Origin: Branchiostoma floridae
Lineage: Eukaryota; Chordata; Leptocardii; Amphioxiformes; Branchiostomatidae
Assembly: GCF_000003815.2 (NCBI RefSeq)
Contig: NC_049981.1
Location: forward strand, 5,247,992-5,311,991
Reading direction: 5' to 3'
Length of the DNA: 64,000 bases
Both the position numbers and the translations under genes were made by a program. This document shows positions 23,401-35,300 of the stretch, one piece after another (the stretch's first letter is position 1; every line of letters starts with the position of its first letter). The notes under the pieces were generated by a model. The model ran no database searches, was not told the origin of the DNA, and saw only the letters and a program-made list of their open reading frames with translations.

Positions 23401-26390
23401 TTTTGCCAAAGTAGCCAAAATGTGAAGTGGGTTGAATAATTTTGCATGCGATTGTATAACCTGTTATAATAAAGATGATGATGTATAACCTGTATTCCTT
23501 AAGCTATTCTGTCCACTATCCCACTGTTTATAAAACCTTAGAGTAACAGAAAATGTGTAATATGCATATGGATTTACATTAAGTAATCGTAAGAAATACA
23601 TTTATTAGCACATTATTGGACAAATGATACGAAGTACATATTAACAAATTGCTATTAAATAGGCCGCATATCGTATACCGCTGTCTGTCCCAACTTCTGT
23701 ACACATTCCACTTTTATTTTTGTACCCACCCTAATGCCATTTTATCTTGGATGTACACGCAATGATGTGTTAACCAGTGTTGATACCATTTTTACATCGG
23801 ATTAACACGCTAGCATGTGGACGCTAGCCTTAAGTGACCGCTGCCGTACATTCCGTGCAGACTTCTGTTTGTCTTGCTTCTTTCCATCACTACTTTAAGT
23901 ACAGTACAAATATCCTTAAGTGAGGTTCTATCCGACCCAAATGGACAGATTAAGAGGATTGGGCGCAGCTGTATTTTAGACAGGCTGTAGACAAAATCCA
24001 TACGGATATGTGTTTCTAAATACGAAAATACCAAACGGAAACCCATGAGAAATATGTACTGTGATGGCGTCGCTCAAAAATAATTGTTTGAAGAGGAAGC
24101 TTCCGTTGTATATTTACTGTATTTACAAAGTGCGGTCTTTACATTTTACGCAAGATTTTCAAGGCCATTTACGTATTGACGACTTGCTATAAAACGTTTA
24201 GAAGACTTAAGGTGCACTCTCACTGCACTTTGGACACCGGTGCGGCACTGCGGGGTTCGTAGATGACTCCAGGAATTTCAAAGATAAAGAACGGATTTTC
24301 TTCCGTTTTGTAAATTTTGTTGTCTTCTAAGTCATACTTGTAAGTAATATGCAATATCTTAATCATTAGAAATTGCGAAAATGATAAAACAGTGCCGCAG
24401 TGAACGAACCCCGCAGTGCCGCACCGGTGCTCCAAGTGCAGCGAGAGTCCACCTTTACTGAAGGCGTTTTCGATATAACCTATCGATGTCTATTGCACCA
24501 ATGTCTTTAGATGTCATGTCATAATTCCATTGCATTTACAAAATTTTCTTCAGGGCTTTACAATAAATTCACACCATACCATTTGTCATAGTGTTCAAGT
24601 GTACAAGTAGATTTATGTAGTGGTTTTATTCCCCCATGTTTTGATGTAGCTGACAATGCATTTATCTTATGTATAGGATAGGATTATGTATAAGTACATG
24701 GTGGTTTCAACATTCTGATCCTATAAAACATGTACGACTAAGATATATTAGAAGAGAGTAAACTAAAGATGAAATTGAATAGAATAGAATAGAAACAGAA
24801 TAGAAAAGAATAGAATTTCTAGAATAGACAATACAACACAATACAGCAGAATAGAAAAGAACAGAATAGAATAGAATAGAATAAAATAAAATACAGTAGA
24901 ATAGAATAGAATAGAACAGACCAGAATAGAATAGAAGAGAATAGAATAGAAGAGAATAGAATAGAACGGAACAGTATAGAATAAATTAAAATAGAATAGA
25001 ACGGAATAGAACAGAATAGAATAAAACAGAACAGAATAGAATAGAATAGAATAAAACAGAACAGAATAGAATAGAATAAAATAAGATAAAATAGAACAGA
25101 ACAGAACAGGATAAAATAAACCAGTCTCCTTACAGTCCACGCAGTTTTCCTCATCAGACCCATCCGGACAGTTGTAGACCCCGTCACACCTCTGACGTCC
25201 GGAGATACAGCCCGCGCCATTGGTGCAGGGGATGTGGACGGGATAGTAACAGGAAGTGACGTATTCGAGCTGTTCATACTCCTGAAGGTCATTCAGGCCG
25301 CTACCTGAAACAAACAAATAAATAAAAAGTAACATAATTACCTTTTTCGAGGAGGGTATGTTTTCTTCTGTGTATGTTCTGGAATTACTAGGTGCATCTT
25401 CAGGAAATGTTCGATTCTAGCCTCCTTGCGGACTTCTGTGGCATTGCAGAACATTCGGTTTTTATGCCTATGTGTACATTATAAGACAAAAAGGCAGTAT
25501 AATTCATGAGCAGGCATAATGCATATTCTATTCATATTTTAGGAATGTGTCTAATTTTGAAATTGATCTAACGCATATATTAATAGTATCAAATCCAAAA
25601 GTTCCCCTGCAGTACCGTAACAAGCTGCCAGGGGGCCCAAAATCGTTTTCAGCTCATCAAGACCTACCCACATACCGTATATCAAAACAATCCATCTAGG
25701 CGTAAACAAACGCTATCCAAAATATAACCTTCTTGGCCAAGGTAATAACCAGACATGACGTAACGAATACTGTTTTTATACACTACCCCGGAATGAATGG
25801 GAACCCCATTGTTTATTTGTGTTGGTGACTCGACACCGCACGCAATAAATTACGATGCTTTCCTACCACTGGGCGGGAATAATTGCCCAACGGTTGACTA
25901 ATAGATGCCAAAAGGGAATGTTTTGTATATTTTATACACTTCTCCTCCTGTCAAGACTATCCATTATCACTGCAAATAATGGCACACAAAATGTGATCTT
26001 TCAGCACACGAAAAGCATTCGAAACTGAACATAAGTAAAGCTGTATAACGCTGTAAACACATCTTTACGAATACTTGAATATTGGACTTGGTGTAGTAAA
26101 GATCTGTCTTCATAACGGTTTAAACGGCATGAAAACAATCGATGAATATACAAAAGTTATGGATGACTTCGTTTGCATAGCGGATAGTAAACTTGATATC
26201 GCACAGAGTAAACGTTGCTACAAATAAAAAAATAATCTCACCACTAGCCTGTAATCTAATAATTTTGCAGTCTACGTTATGAAAACGTCTTTTTCATAGA
26301 CAATGATGACAAGAGAAAGAATGTTTTACCTTCTGACCTTGCCAGGGCTGCTACCACCGTGGTGATCACAAACAGTGCCCTCACAATCAT
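20432..26390 (-). CDS. Gene C: secreted LDLa / laminin-EGF protein (5 exons, 191 aa)
   Basis: Exons, in coding order: 26390-26330, 25304-25134, 23243-23133, 21467-21400, 20596-20432 (stop TAG). Phases are 1,1,1,0. Exon 1 encodes a signal peptide ([17 protein letters not shown]). Exon 2 encodes LDLa at about residues 39-75, with six cysteines and the Ca-site end DGSDEENC. Exon 3 is a short linker with two HPPSKV / RPPSKV motifs. Exons 4 and 5 give one laminin-type EGF at about 121-167, split by a phase-0 intron after GVCA. The tail is short and basic with a His-rich end ([13 protein letters not shown]). It is the simplest full member of the family and probably closest to the ancestral layout (inference). 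Secreted; ligand unknown. Confidence 0.85.
20668..20839. mobile_element. Foldback MITE, family 'TCTCCAAGCAGA' (copy 2)
   Basis: Left end ATCTCCAAGCAGAGAGCTTA, right end GATCTGCTTGGAGAT. It contains the shared ATAAGATAGTATCAAAGCTGG arm. It lies in the last intron of gene C. Confidence 0.8.
21468..23132. other. Intron 3 of gene C
   Basis: Dominated by the 882-bp foldback element. The rest is AT-rich without recognisable content. Confidence 0.6.
21991..22872. mobile_element. Mariner-like long foldback element with a nested related copy
   Basis: The ends CGAGGGGGGTTCAATAAGTT and its reverse complement are flanked by TA on both sides (21989-21990, 22873-22874). The outer arms are at least 170 bp. 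An inner inverted repeat (about 22330-22440 against 22525-22650) and a central block at about 22450-22530 resemble the outer terminal sequence. No transposase frame was seen. The TA target and the end sequence suggest a Tc1/mariner relative. Confidence 0.75.
24210..24454. mobile_element. PIF/Harbinger-like MITE, family 'CACTCTCACTGCACTTGGGG' (copy 2)
   Basis: AGGTGCACTCTCACTGCACT ... AGTGCAGCGAGAGTCCACCT, flanked by TTA (24207-24209 and 24455-24457). 245 bp. Confidence 0.82.
24764..25118. repeat. (AGAAT)n pentanucleotide microsatellite
   Basis: About 350 bp of AGAAT/AGAAC/AAAAT units, ending some 16 bp from the donor of the gene C LDLa exon. The 190-codon minus-strand frame is the real LDLa exon running on into this repeat. 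Confidence 0.95.
25305..26329. other. Intron 1 of gene C
   Basis: AT-rich, with no repeat or coding signal recognised. Confidence 0.6.
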
Positions 26391-26507
26391 GGTTTACACG
26401 TTAAAGCCTGATGACCAAACCACAAAAATTTGGCCGCACAACAAACTTGAAATAGCTTCCTTCTGGGACGTTTTCTACTCCCAGATGGGCGATCGTCTGG
26501 TTAGTAC

Positions 26508-26518
26508 TGCGCATGCGC
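26508..26518 (-). promoter_or_regulatory. NRF1-type element upstream of gene C
   Basis: The palindromic TGCGCATGCGC lies 118 bp upstream of the ATG. No good TATA box follows, unlike in genes A and B. Confidence 0.5.
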
Positions 26519-28378
26519 CAGGATGTGATTCACAGCTTGTGTTGAATGGTGCGAGACTTAAGACAAACAAAGTTAAGGAGTAGGCGAAGAATTGTAAACT
26601 TGAGGGGGAAGCTTCTGAGGCGCAGGTGCAGCGGAGGTCACGTGAGGTCACGGCTGTCAGGCAGTAATCCAAACAAACCTAGCTGTTATAAGAAAAAGAA
26701 AATACACAAGTCTACTTTGTTCACTTCCCGCCTTTTTTTTACCTCATAGTTACAAAGCTTTTCTCAACCGTTCTCTTCAAATGCATGCTATCACTACTCA
26801 GGCTTAGTGTAATGATTTGTTATTTTAACAAAAGATTTAGAGTCTGACTTCGCTTATTTTGTCAATTTATCCTTTGGAACTAGAGAAAGGTAGTTGACGG
26901 AAACTATACTACTATAACGTGTACGATTTGTCGTCGCTGACAAATAAGGACTCTTATACGAGTAGCTTAGATCTGCCGGGATCTGTATCTATTTCAAATA
27001 TAACCTTTCGGATTCATTAATAAAATTTTCCTTTCTTTTTCTGAGCCACCATTGCCCACGTTTCCATCTACTGGCCATGGGTAGCTTTAAAAAACCACAA
27101 GAAGTGCACAAGGGGGTTTCTAACTGTAGATATCATCGATACCAGTGAACCATAGCCTACAATCAGACTTAAAAGACCCCAAATCCATCCGTGACACACA
27201 CACAAAAAAACAGTATACACAGTCATCCAGTAGAAGAACAAACATGGCGGAGTCTGATATACTAACAAACCTTCATCTCAGTACTCTGGTTGCTCTGCAT
27301 GACTGCGACGTGTGTAAACATTTGTGGTATCACGGTGTCCAGGGATAACGAAGAATGCTACCAATGTGTATATTGGATGTCTCGGTATGCTTGTGGTTGA
27401 AAATGTCACCTGCAATCTGGATGATTTTGTTCGCATAGTATGTAGTAGTTAAATGACGGTGCCCTCCTTCTTTCCTCAATCTATCCCTGTAGTGTTTTTT
27501 TTTAAAGAAAGAATGCTACCAATGTGTATATTGGATGTCTTTGTATGCTTGTGGTTGAAAATTTCACCTTCAATTTGGATAATTTTGCTCATGTAGTATG
27601 TAGAAGTTAAATGGTTGCTTCTTCCTTCTCTTCTTCAATTTATCCCTGTGGTGTGTTGTCCCAAGTTAACTCGCTGTATAGAGACATTGAAGGGCAAATT
27701 TGCGTCTAAAATAACACAAACATACGAGTCTACTGAGAACATGGTCATCCTAGTAGGTAGGGTAAACAATGACTCCTAACGCAGCCGTCTATTGTCTAGT
27801 GTTTACTTGTATAGTCTAGTGTTTGGCACGGCTCATTGAAATGTAGATATGTGAAATGTGATCTATACAAGGTTGACTAATTGATACAACCAATTAGTTG
27901 TAACAGATACCATATTAGAGATCCTTGTGTCTTATATGTGGTAAACGTAACGTAGGTTATTAGCTATATTGAAGAAACTTAGCTTAATTTTTTTTCTTTC
28001 AGTTTACCATTTATATCATTTTACTTTATGTACACGTTGGTTTGGATGTTCTGTAATATAGTAAATATTTTCTTCATGAAAAAAGCAAATCATTCAAAAC
28101 TTCTTTATTTGACCATGTTTGCACAAATTGATATATTCTAATCTGTAGTTATTAAAAATGTTTTTAATTAGCTTAGATGAAACAATTAGTTGTGTAAAAT
28201 CTTGTGTTGTAATCTACTTTATTCTTCTTCTCGATCTTACTATCCAGCATATGTTAATTGTAAAACTGATATTATGTTTTCTTAATTACCTTTTAGTAGC
28301 TAGATAGATATCTATTACACCTATTTCTTTCATCAAGAAACAATGACAAAAAGAGAAGATTTACGAAAGCGTGAAGCA
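26519..28378. other. Spacer between genes C and D
   Basis: Holds the two-copy duplication and one short plus-strand frame starting AACATGGCGGAG (27244-27348; see the findings). No confirmed gene. Confidence 0.5.
27348..27657. repeat. Two-copy direct duplication, unit about 155 bp
   Basis: GAATGCTACCAATGTGTATA starts near 27352 and again near 27512. The two copies share roughly 85-90 percent of bases and end ATCCCTGTAGTGT / ATCCCTGTGGTGT. Confidence 0.85.
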
Positions 28379-28384
28379 TTTATT
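28379..28384 (-). terminator. Polyadenylation signal of gene D
   Basis: AATAAA on the minus strand, about 920 bp after the stop codon of gene D. A plausible 3' UTR end, not proven. Confidence 0.4.
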
Positions 28385-29304
28385 AGAGAAAGTGAATTAA
28401 AGAGGTACACTTTTGAGGAATGTAACCTTTGGCTTTTTCCTACGTGCATATATCAATGATAGTAACACTGTCAACATGGCAATTCCTTGAGTCACCGAAT
28501 TTCATTCTAAGCGCTAATATTTAACAACAGAGAAAACTCTAGTGTATTTCAAACCACCAAGAAGACACAAGTTTTTAGCAAAGCGAATCTCACCACTTCA
28601 ACGCAGGTAAACGCACTCAATTTAGAACAATTACAGCTATAATATCTAATTCCGAATACACGAGAAATAACATCGTTAACATCGACTGTAGTAGTACAAC
28701 TTCATGTTGTGTGATATGTAATTCTCATATTACCTGTAAACTGTTTCGCCTGAGTTGTGTCATTTTGGAGCACCATTTTGAGATCAGATTTGATTTATCT
28801 TACCTAATCATTACATAAAGTTCAAACCACATCAAAACGATTTCCCTATTGGCACCGTGAGTAATAACTGGAGGGGTTACAATCCTGATCATCATATTGT
28901 TTTATAAAGTACAGCACCAACTTCAAACAATTATTCTGAAATCATCATATTGATGGTAAAACATGTGTCAGCACCATGTTGTGATACAAAGTTTTCTTTT
29001 GAACAAACAATGGGTATCCTTTTCGATCTATCATATCTTGGTTTTGTAGGCAGCAAGATAGACTACGTGGAGGACGTTTCTAGATGCTGTGTTCTTGAGC
29101 TTTGTTTGCACCTTCATCAACATTCACATCGTAAAAACCTTTTCCTTCCTGCCAAAGCATATTAAAGCTACATTCAGGTGGTATCTATTCTTTAGAGGTC
29201 TACAAATGCTAGCCCTCTTCATCCGCCATCTTGTTTACAAAGGTCAAAGGCCACAGCCTCGTTTTGAGACGACCTGCAGGTGGCATCCTGTACTGCTGAG
29301 GTGA

Positions 29305-32300
29305 TTACTTGGGCATGCGGAAGGTCATGACGGGTTTCTTTGGCTGCACGACCTGCACGGCTACGAGCTGCTGGGCGGGCCGGCAGGAGTCGGCTGTACC
29401 CTGGGTGGCGAAGCCCTCGTAGCCGTCCTTGCACTTCTCGCACTGGTCGCCCTCGGTGTTGTGCTGGCAGTCCTACAAATCAATCAGAAATCGCGATTAG
29501 GAAAGTTCTACCACACAAGTCCAAATGTATCGATACTGTTTGATACTGATTGGTAACGAAGGAAATTGGTTTCTTTCAACAGCTTCATTGATGTCAAAGA
29601 ATACGTGAAATGTCTTAAAACATTCAGGTTCCACAGGACACCATTTGAAGCAAAATAACCGAGCCATTGGTAAACAAGTAGCAAGTAGAGTTTTTTTATT
29701 GTAACGCGCCATGTGAGCTTGAGTGCGTCAGTTATAGTTAGAACTCATGTTGATTTTGCTGTATCATACATATGTGTGTACAGTTTTTGTGTACAGTTTT
29801 TTTCATATAACGAATGACATGTTGTCATAACGCAATTTCTAGAAATAACGCAATTTATCCTGAGGGCGGCAATGTTCTTTCAATTTCAGTAAACTATTCA
29901 TTCGTTTATTCCCTACATTGACAACAAAGCTATCAGCAAAAGGCCAAAGAAGCCTCTACTTACTGCGCAAACTCCATCATCAGCGCACACTGTAGAGTGG
30001 TTGTGGCAGAAGCAGGTGATGCGTCTCTCTGTAGAATGAATAGGAAACCAACAGACATTATTTCACCAAACTGTGTCGTAAGCTGCCTTTATCTTTGCAA
30101 AATACATAGATAAAACTATTTTCCTACAAAGAAAGATGGCAAATACTACTGAAGTTCGAGGAGTCAACCTCTCAGCGTAAAATCATTCTTGATTCATAGA
30201 TGAAAGAAAGTTACATATATCCCAGGTCACGTTGGTCATTACTGATCGAACATGCAGGGGGTTTATACGATAAAGTCTGACAGATACTGTTACAGTAGTT
30301 CTCAGCAATTCTTGCGAAACGTTAGTGCTACAAAAATGACGGATATACAAACAGTAGGGAAGTTAAGGACTGTGCATTGTCTTACTCTGTGGACCCTGGC
30401 AGATTAAATAGTTCTAGACAATGCGTAAGGTATTCATTACGAAAATATCAGGGATCTGGTGTACAGATTGATTAATGGAATTTTCAAGCAGTGACTACTT
30501 TTTAAAGCTAAACACGCGTACCTCCAAATTTTCGATGGCTATCAGTCCATTTTGTTCACATAGTGACCTAGTTCTCGCGAGAGTTGCGAGAACTAGGTCG
30601 AGACTAGGTCACTCCGTGAACAAGATGGACTGATAGCCATCGAAAATTTGAAGGTACGTGTGCTTAGCTTGAAAAGTAGTCACTGATGAAAATTCTATTA
30701 ACTATGTACATACGTGACTAATGAATCTCTTCAACAACAGTACAGAGTGAATCATTGTCTTACCCGGTGGAGCCTGGCAGATGTAATGGCGGTCCCGGCA
30801 GCAGGACTCGTCGTTCCAGCGGAAGTACCCCCCGCCGTTCGGGAACATCTCCACACAGTCCTCATCCTTGCCCTGGTCGTTGGGCTCGCCCTCCGCCCAC
30901 TTCATGAACTTGCCCAGTGGGGTGGAGTCAGCGTACATGAACTGGTCTGTACATTAGTGACAATAGCCTGTGTAAGGTTCCATTGATACATCTTGTTGAA
31001 TTGTAGCTATTTAATAATGGTACGGGTCAACGTCACACCATATCGTGATTTATCTATCGGAACTCAATATAAAACTTACAAGACTTTTCAGTTCATGTTG
31101 TGCTTTTGTGTATCTTATAAGGTTCTATTTACTTAACAAGATATCAATAACGGTAATTTGCAAGATCATCAGCTGGCAATCCCCTCCCATATTGTTCTAA
31201 AACATGTATAACTGATGTTTTCATGTTTAAATCATCGATATCAACAGTCTTTGGTTGTTTGATGCAATACAGACCATGGAAATTTTTAGCAATTTTTAGA
31301 CTCCATTCAATTATGTGTCCTTTAAAATCAGTTAAGTATAAAAAGCTGCTCGTTTTTTTGCTTATTTTGATCTAAATTAAACTTTCCAATATGCTCGCAA
31401 AATCTATTCTTCATGGAGTGCTTTTAAGATTACAAGACAATCAAACAACATAAGTCAACATAAGTTTAAATGTATAACGTAAGAAGTATTGAAGTAAACT
31501 GAAGTGTTAAAATGAACTTGACTCAGTGAACATAAGGTAATGAGGAGGGATCAAAGGTATTCAGTATCAGAAAACAATAACATAAAGAACAAAACATAAC
31601 TACACGATACGTACTCTCGGTAGCTCTGTCCTCCAGCCCGATCCAGTGGTTCTCACCGGGGTTCACCACGTTCAGGTACTCAGACAAGAACATGTGCTGG
31701 TTTTCGTCTGAAAAAATATATGTGAGTTCTATTTATTGCAAAGCTCTGACTTCTATTCTTTGAACTAAAATATAGCAACTAGTGTCTACTATTAGTGTCT
31801 AGAGTTAGAAAAAGGGACAACATAATAAGCCGTATTCGTCAGATCAAGGAGAAATATACTGTTGACGGTAGCCGTGGTGTAAAAATTAAGAGGCTTGTTT
31901 AAGATCTTTCAACGTCTCCTTGTTGCCTTTACCCGTAACCGTGAACAGAGAGCTTGTAGCGAAATGGCTTCTTCAGTTTGCTAAATGTTTAAAGGAATAC
32001 TGTTGATAGTAAACAGGCTAGGATTGATGTAAGGTGTACGGGGTTTGGTTGGGTTCTAGGATACACTTACTGTTGATGGTAGCCAGGCTTGCTCCCAGTT
32101 CACTGCACTCTCCCTCGGCTGTGGTGTAGTTGACTGGCGAGCCGGAGAAGCTGTAGCAGATCCTGTCATGGCGGATGAAACCCTGTGGGCAGATCAGGTT
32201 GACCACCTGCGGCAGCACCACGACGTTCTGTGGGGCAGGCATCACTACGGGCTGGGCCTTCATTGGGGCTGTGGGAGGGCCATTGAAGAAATCACATCAT

Positions 32301-35300
32301 AAGAAACAGACAGATGGTCGTGTTTAGCCTACGTGTCATCAGTTGGCTGTGGCACCCATTTAGACTCCAAGCAGACCTTACGGTGCCCTAGATATAATAT
32401 TAGTACCAAGGCTCTGTTGAAGATCCTTATCTGTCACCCAATCTTTTTGTCAGTCATTTTACCATTCTGTATGGAAGATTGATAGACATTGTCTTAATGT
32501 GTTGTACTTATTATGGCTTATCAACTTATAAATAGGCTGTTATTAACACATTATGTATAGTGTCGCTGAAAAAAATGCACAGTGCTTAAACTATTGGTAT
32601 TTAAGTATGTTTAGAATTAGAGTAGCTGCCATGCCCTGAAAATATGCATGAAAAGATCAGATTTTATGTTTCAAGATTAGACAATGGTGAAGAAGATCAT
32701 TTATAAAGAATGGCCACGAGTCTGAAAAAAACATAGTTGCAGAGTGTTTGAATAAAGGCAGCTGAAGGCTTGATTCTGATGAATACAGATTCAGGGCTTA
32801 CTTCAATTTGATTATCAAGAACAATGCATGGTTTGCACACAGCAAAGAAAATGCATATTAGGCCACGGCAAGTAAATCTTATAGATGACATTAGCGCAAT
32901 CATCCATGATGTTCACATGCTCAATGCAGATATGCACGTTTACACCAGCGCAGAACTTCTGAACGACGCATGCCGCTTCCCCGTCTCAGAAATGCTGAAG
33001 AATGCTGGCAACTTGCAGTAGATTATAAACTGATGCTTTGAAATGGGAAGAAAGGTGCTGAATTATGATTTATTAGGCGCTGCACGCGTTAATGGTCGCC
33101 TGAGCTCGGCACTGTACCCGGCCGTCCCTACCTGACGGGCGGGGCATGTACACAGTCTGCCCGTTCTGAGGTTGACCGTTGCCCTTTTGCTGTTGTTGAT
33201 TCGCTACAGGGAATGAATCGGGTTGAATCGTTAATATCATCACGGATTTTAGCTTGAAATTTCGTAGGTTTCATTTTCAGTTTGAAGCACCATTACCATA
33301 CGGTATGACACTGCGTTAGGGTTCTAAATGCTTGCACAAAATCTATGATAAAAACAACATGCTTTTATGTGGAGCTAGGCGTTGATAATAGCTTACAACG
33401 CCTTCTACATTCTGTTATTCACATGAATGTTACAGTCATTTATAACCCACGTCCATACATACAATAGCAGCTGGGATAATTCAATATATGCATATGATGA
33501 AGAGAAGCTTGAAAATCATGTGGAAACTGTTAAGTTGAATGACGCGAGTGTGCTGCATTCGCGGCAAAAGAAGGTTTAGATCAATGGTTCTGATCGAGTG
33601 CTACAGCGTCACTGATCATTGCATAGTAATACATGTTCGCCGAGTAGCTTAGGTGCATATTTACAGCAGCGCAGTATTTCAGCCTTTTCATCCCAAAGTG
33701 CTGTAAAATCTGGCAACTTGGCTAATGTTTGGCAAAGTATTAGCAATAGATTTTAAAATGATTATGATATATTGAATGGTGTTGTTCATTAGCACTGTAG
33801 AATCTGGCAACTTGGCTTTTGCTTGCATTAGCAGCGGATAAGACGATTGCTTTTTAATTAAAAGAATGAAGTGCTGTATAATCTGGCAACTTGGCTGTTG
33901 CTCGGTATGGTATCCGCGATAGATTTGAAGTGAAGATTGCTTTGCAGTAAAAAGAAACACTGTAGAATCTTATCACTCTTGTCTGTCGCGGATTAGCGGG
34001 GTATTAGATGATATGATTCTTTTCCAATGAAAAGAATGGTGATTGCTCATTAATGCTCGTTAATGGATGCTTGAGCTCGCTCGGCGCTGTACCGGACCGT
34101 CCCTACCTGGCGGGCGGGGCATGTACACAGTCTGTCCGCGCTGAGTCTGTCCCTTGCCCTTTTGCTGTTGTTGATTCGCTACAGGGAACGAATAGGGTTG
34201 AGTTGTTAAAATTAAAACAGATTTTAGCTGGAAAGTTCGTAGGTATATTGGTATGTTTCATTACCATGCGGTATGAAACTATGGTTTAGGATTCAAAATG
34301 GCATGCTTAAACAAAATCTATGACAGAAACGGCATGCTTCTCTGTTGATCTAGACATTGATCATTGTTGACAACGCCTCTTCAAGGGCATTTTACATACT
34401 GGTAAGTATCTGTACGTTACAGTTATCTATGGTCTGACCAGTGCCTGGAGTTGAACAATATGCATACAAATATATGTAGCAGCTGGGATGATAATAAATT
34501 AGGCAATGATGAAGAGGAGATTGAAATCATTTTAAAACTGTTAAATGATTGACGTGAATCTGCAGATATTCACGACAAAAGAAAGTTTATACCATTTCAA
34601 TTAATGATTATGAGTAATAAAGCGTTGCTGTTTATCTGCAAAGATCACATTCATGACATTATTTGCATACAACTATTGTAATGCGTGTGAGCTGAGCAGA
34701 TGAACTATATCTATGCGCAGCATCGCAGCACCGTTTTTCAGCTTTCCCGATCCAGAGTGCTGTAGAATCAGGCAACTTGGCTGATATGTTTGGCATAATA
34801 TTGGTGGTAGATTTTAAAATGAAGATTGATTTGAAAAAAAGGTGCTCGATCATTAGTGCTAAAGAATCTCGCAACCTGGCTGTCGTTTGATATCAGCTGC
34901 AGCTTTTGGCATAGTGATTGGTTTGCAGAAGAAAGAATGGTATTTTGTCGTTAGGCGCATGAATGCGTGCTTGAGCGCATTTGGCGATGTACCGGGCCGT
35001 CCCTACCTGGCGGGCGGGGCAGGTACACAGTCTGCCCGTTCTGAGGTTGACCGTTGCCCTTTTGTTGTTGTTGATTCGCTACAGGGAATGTGTACTGCCC
35101 GCGCTGAGTCTGACCTTTGCCCTTTTGTCGTTGTTGATTCGCTGAAGCGAATGAGTACTGCCCGCGCTGAGTCTGACCTTTGCCCTTTTGTTGTTGTTGA
35201 TTCGCTGCAGCGAATGAGTACTGCCCGCGCTGAGTCTGACCTTTGCCCTTTTGTTGTTGTTGATTCGCTACAGGGAATGAGTACTGCCCGCGCTGAGTCT

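Larger units (their letters stand above)
23244..25133. other. Intron 2 of gene C
   Basis: Contains the MITE and the pentanucleotide array. Otherwise nothing was recognised. Confidence 0.6.

Noticed and set aside
25040-25130. Extension of the gene C LDLa exon into the Ile/Leu/Phe/Tyr-rich AGAAT array as a membrane domain
   Set aside because: A good GTAAGG donor at 25133 ends the exon at the same position and phase as the other LDLa exons. The extension is microsatellite translation.
32824-33021. 65-codon plus-strand frame in gene D intron 11
   Set aside because: No recognisable domain and no splice or promoter context.
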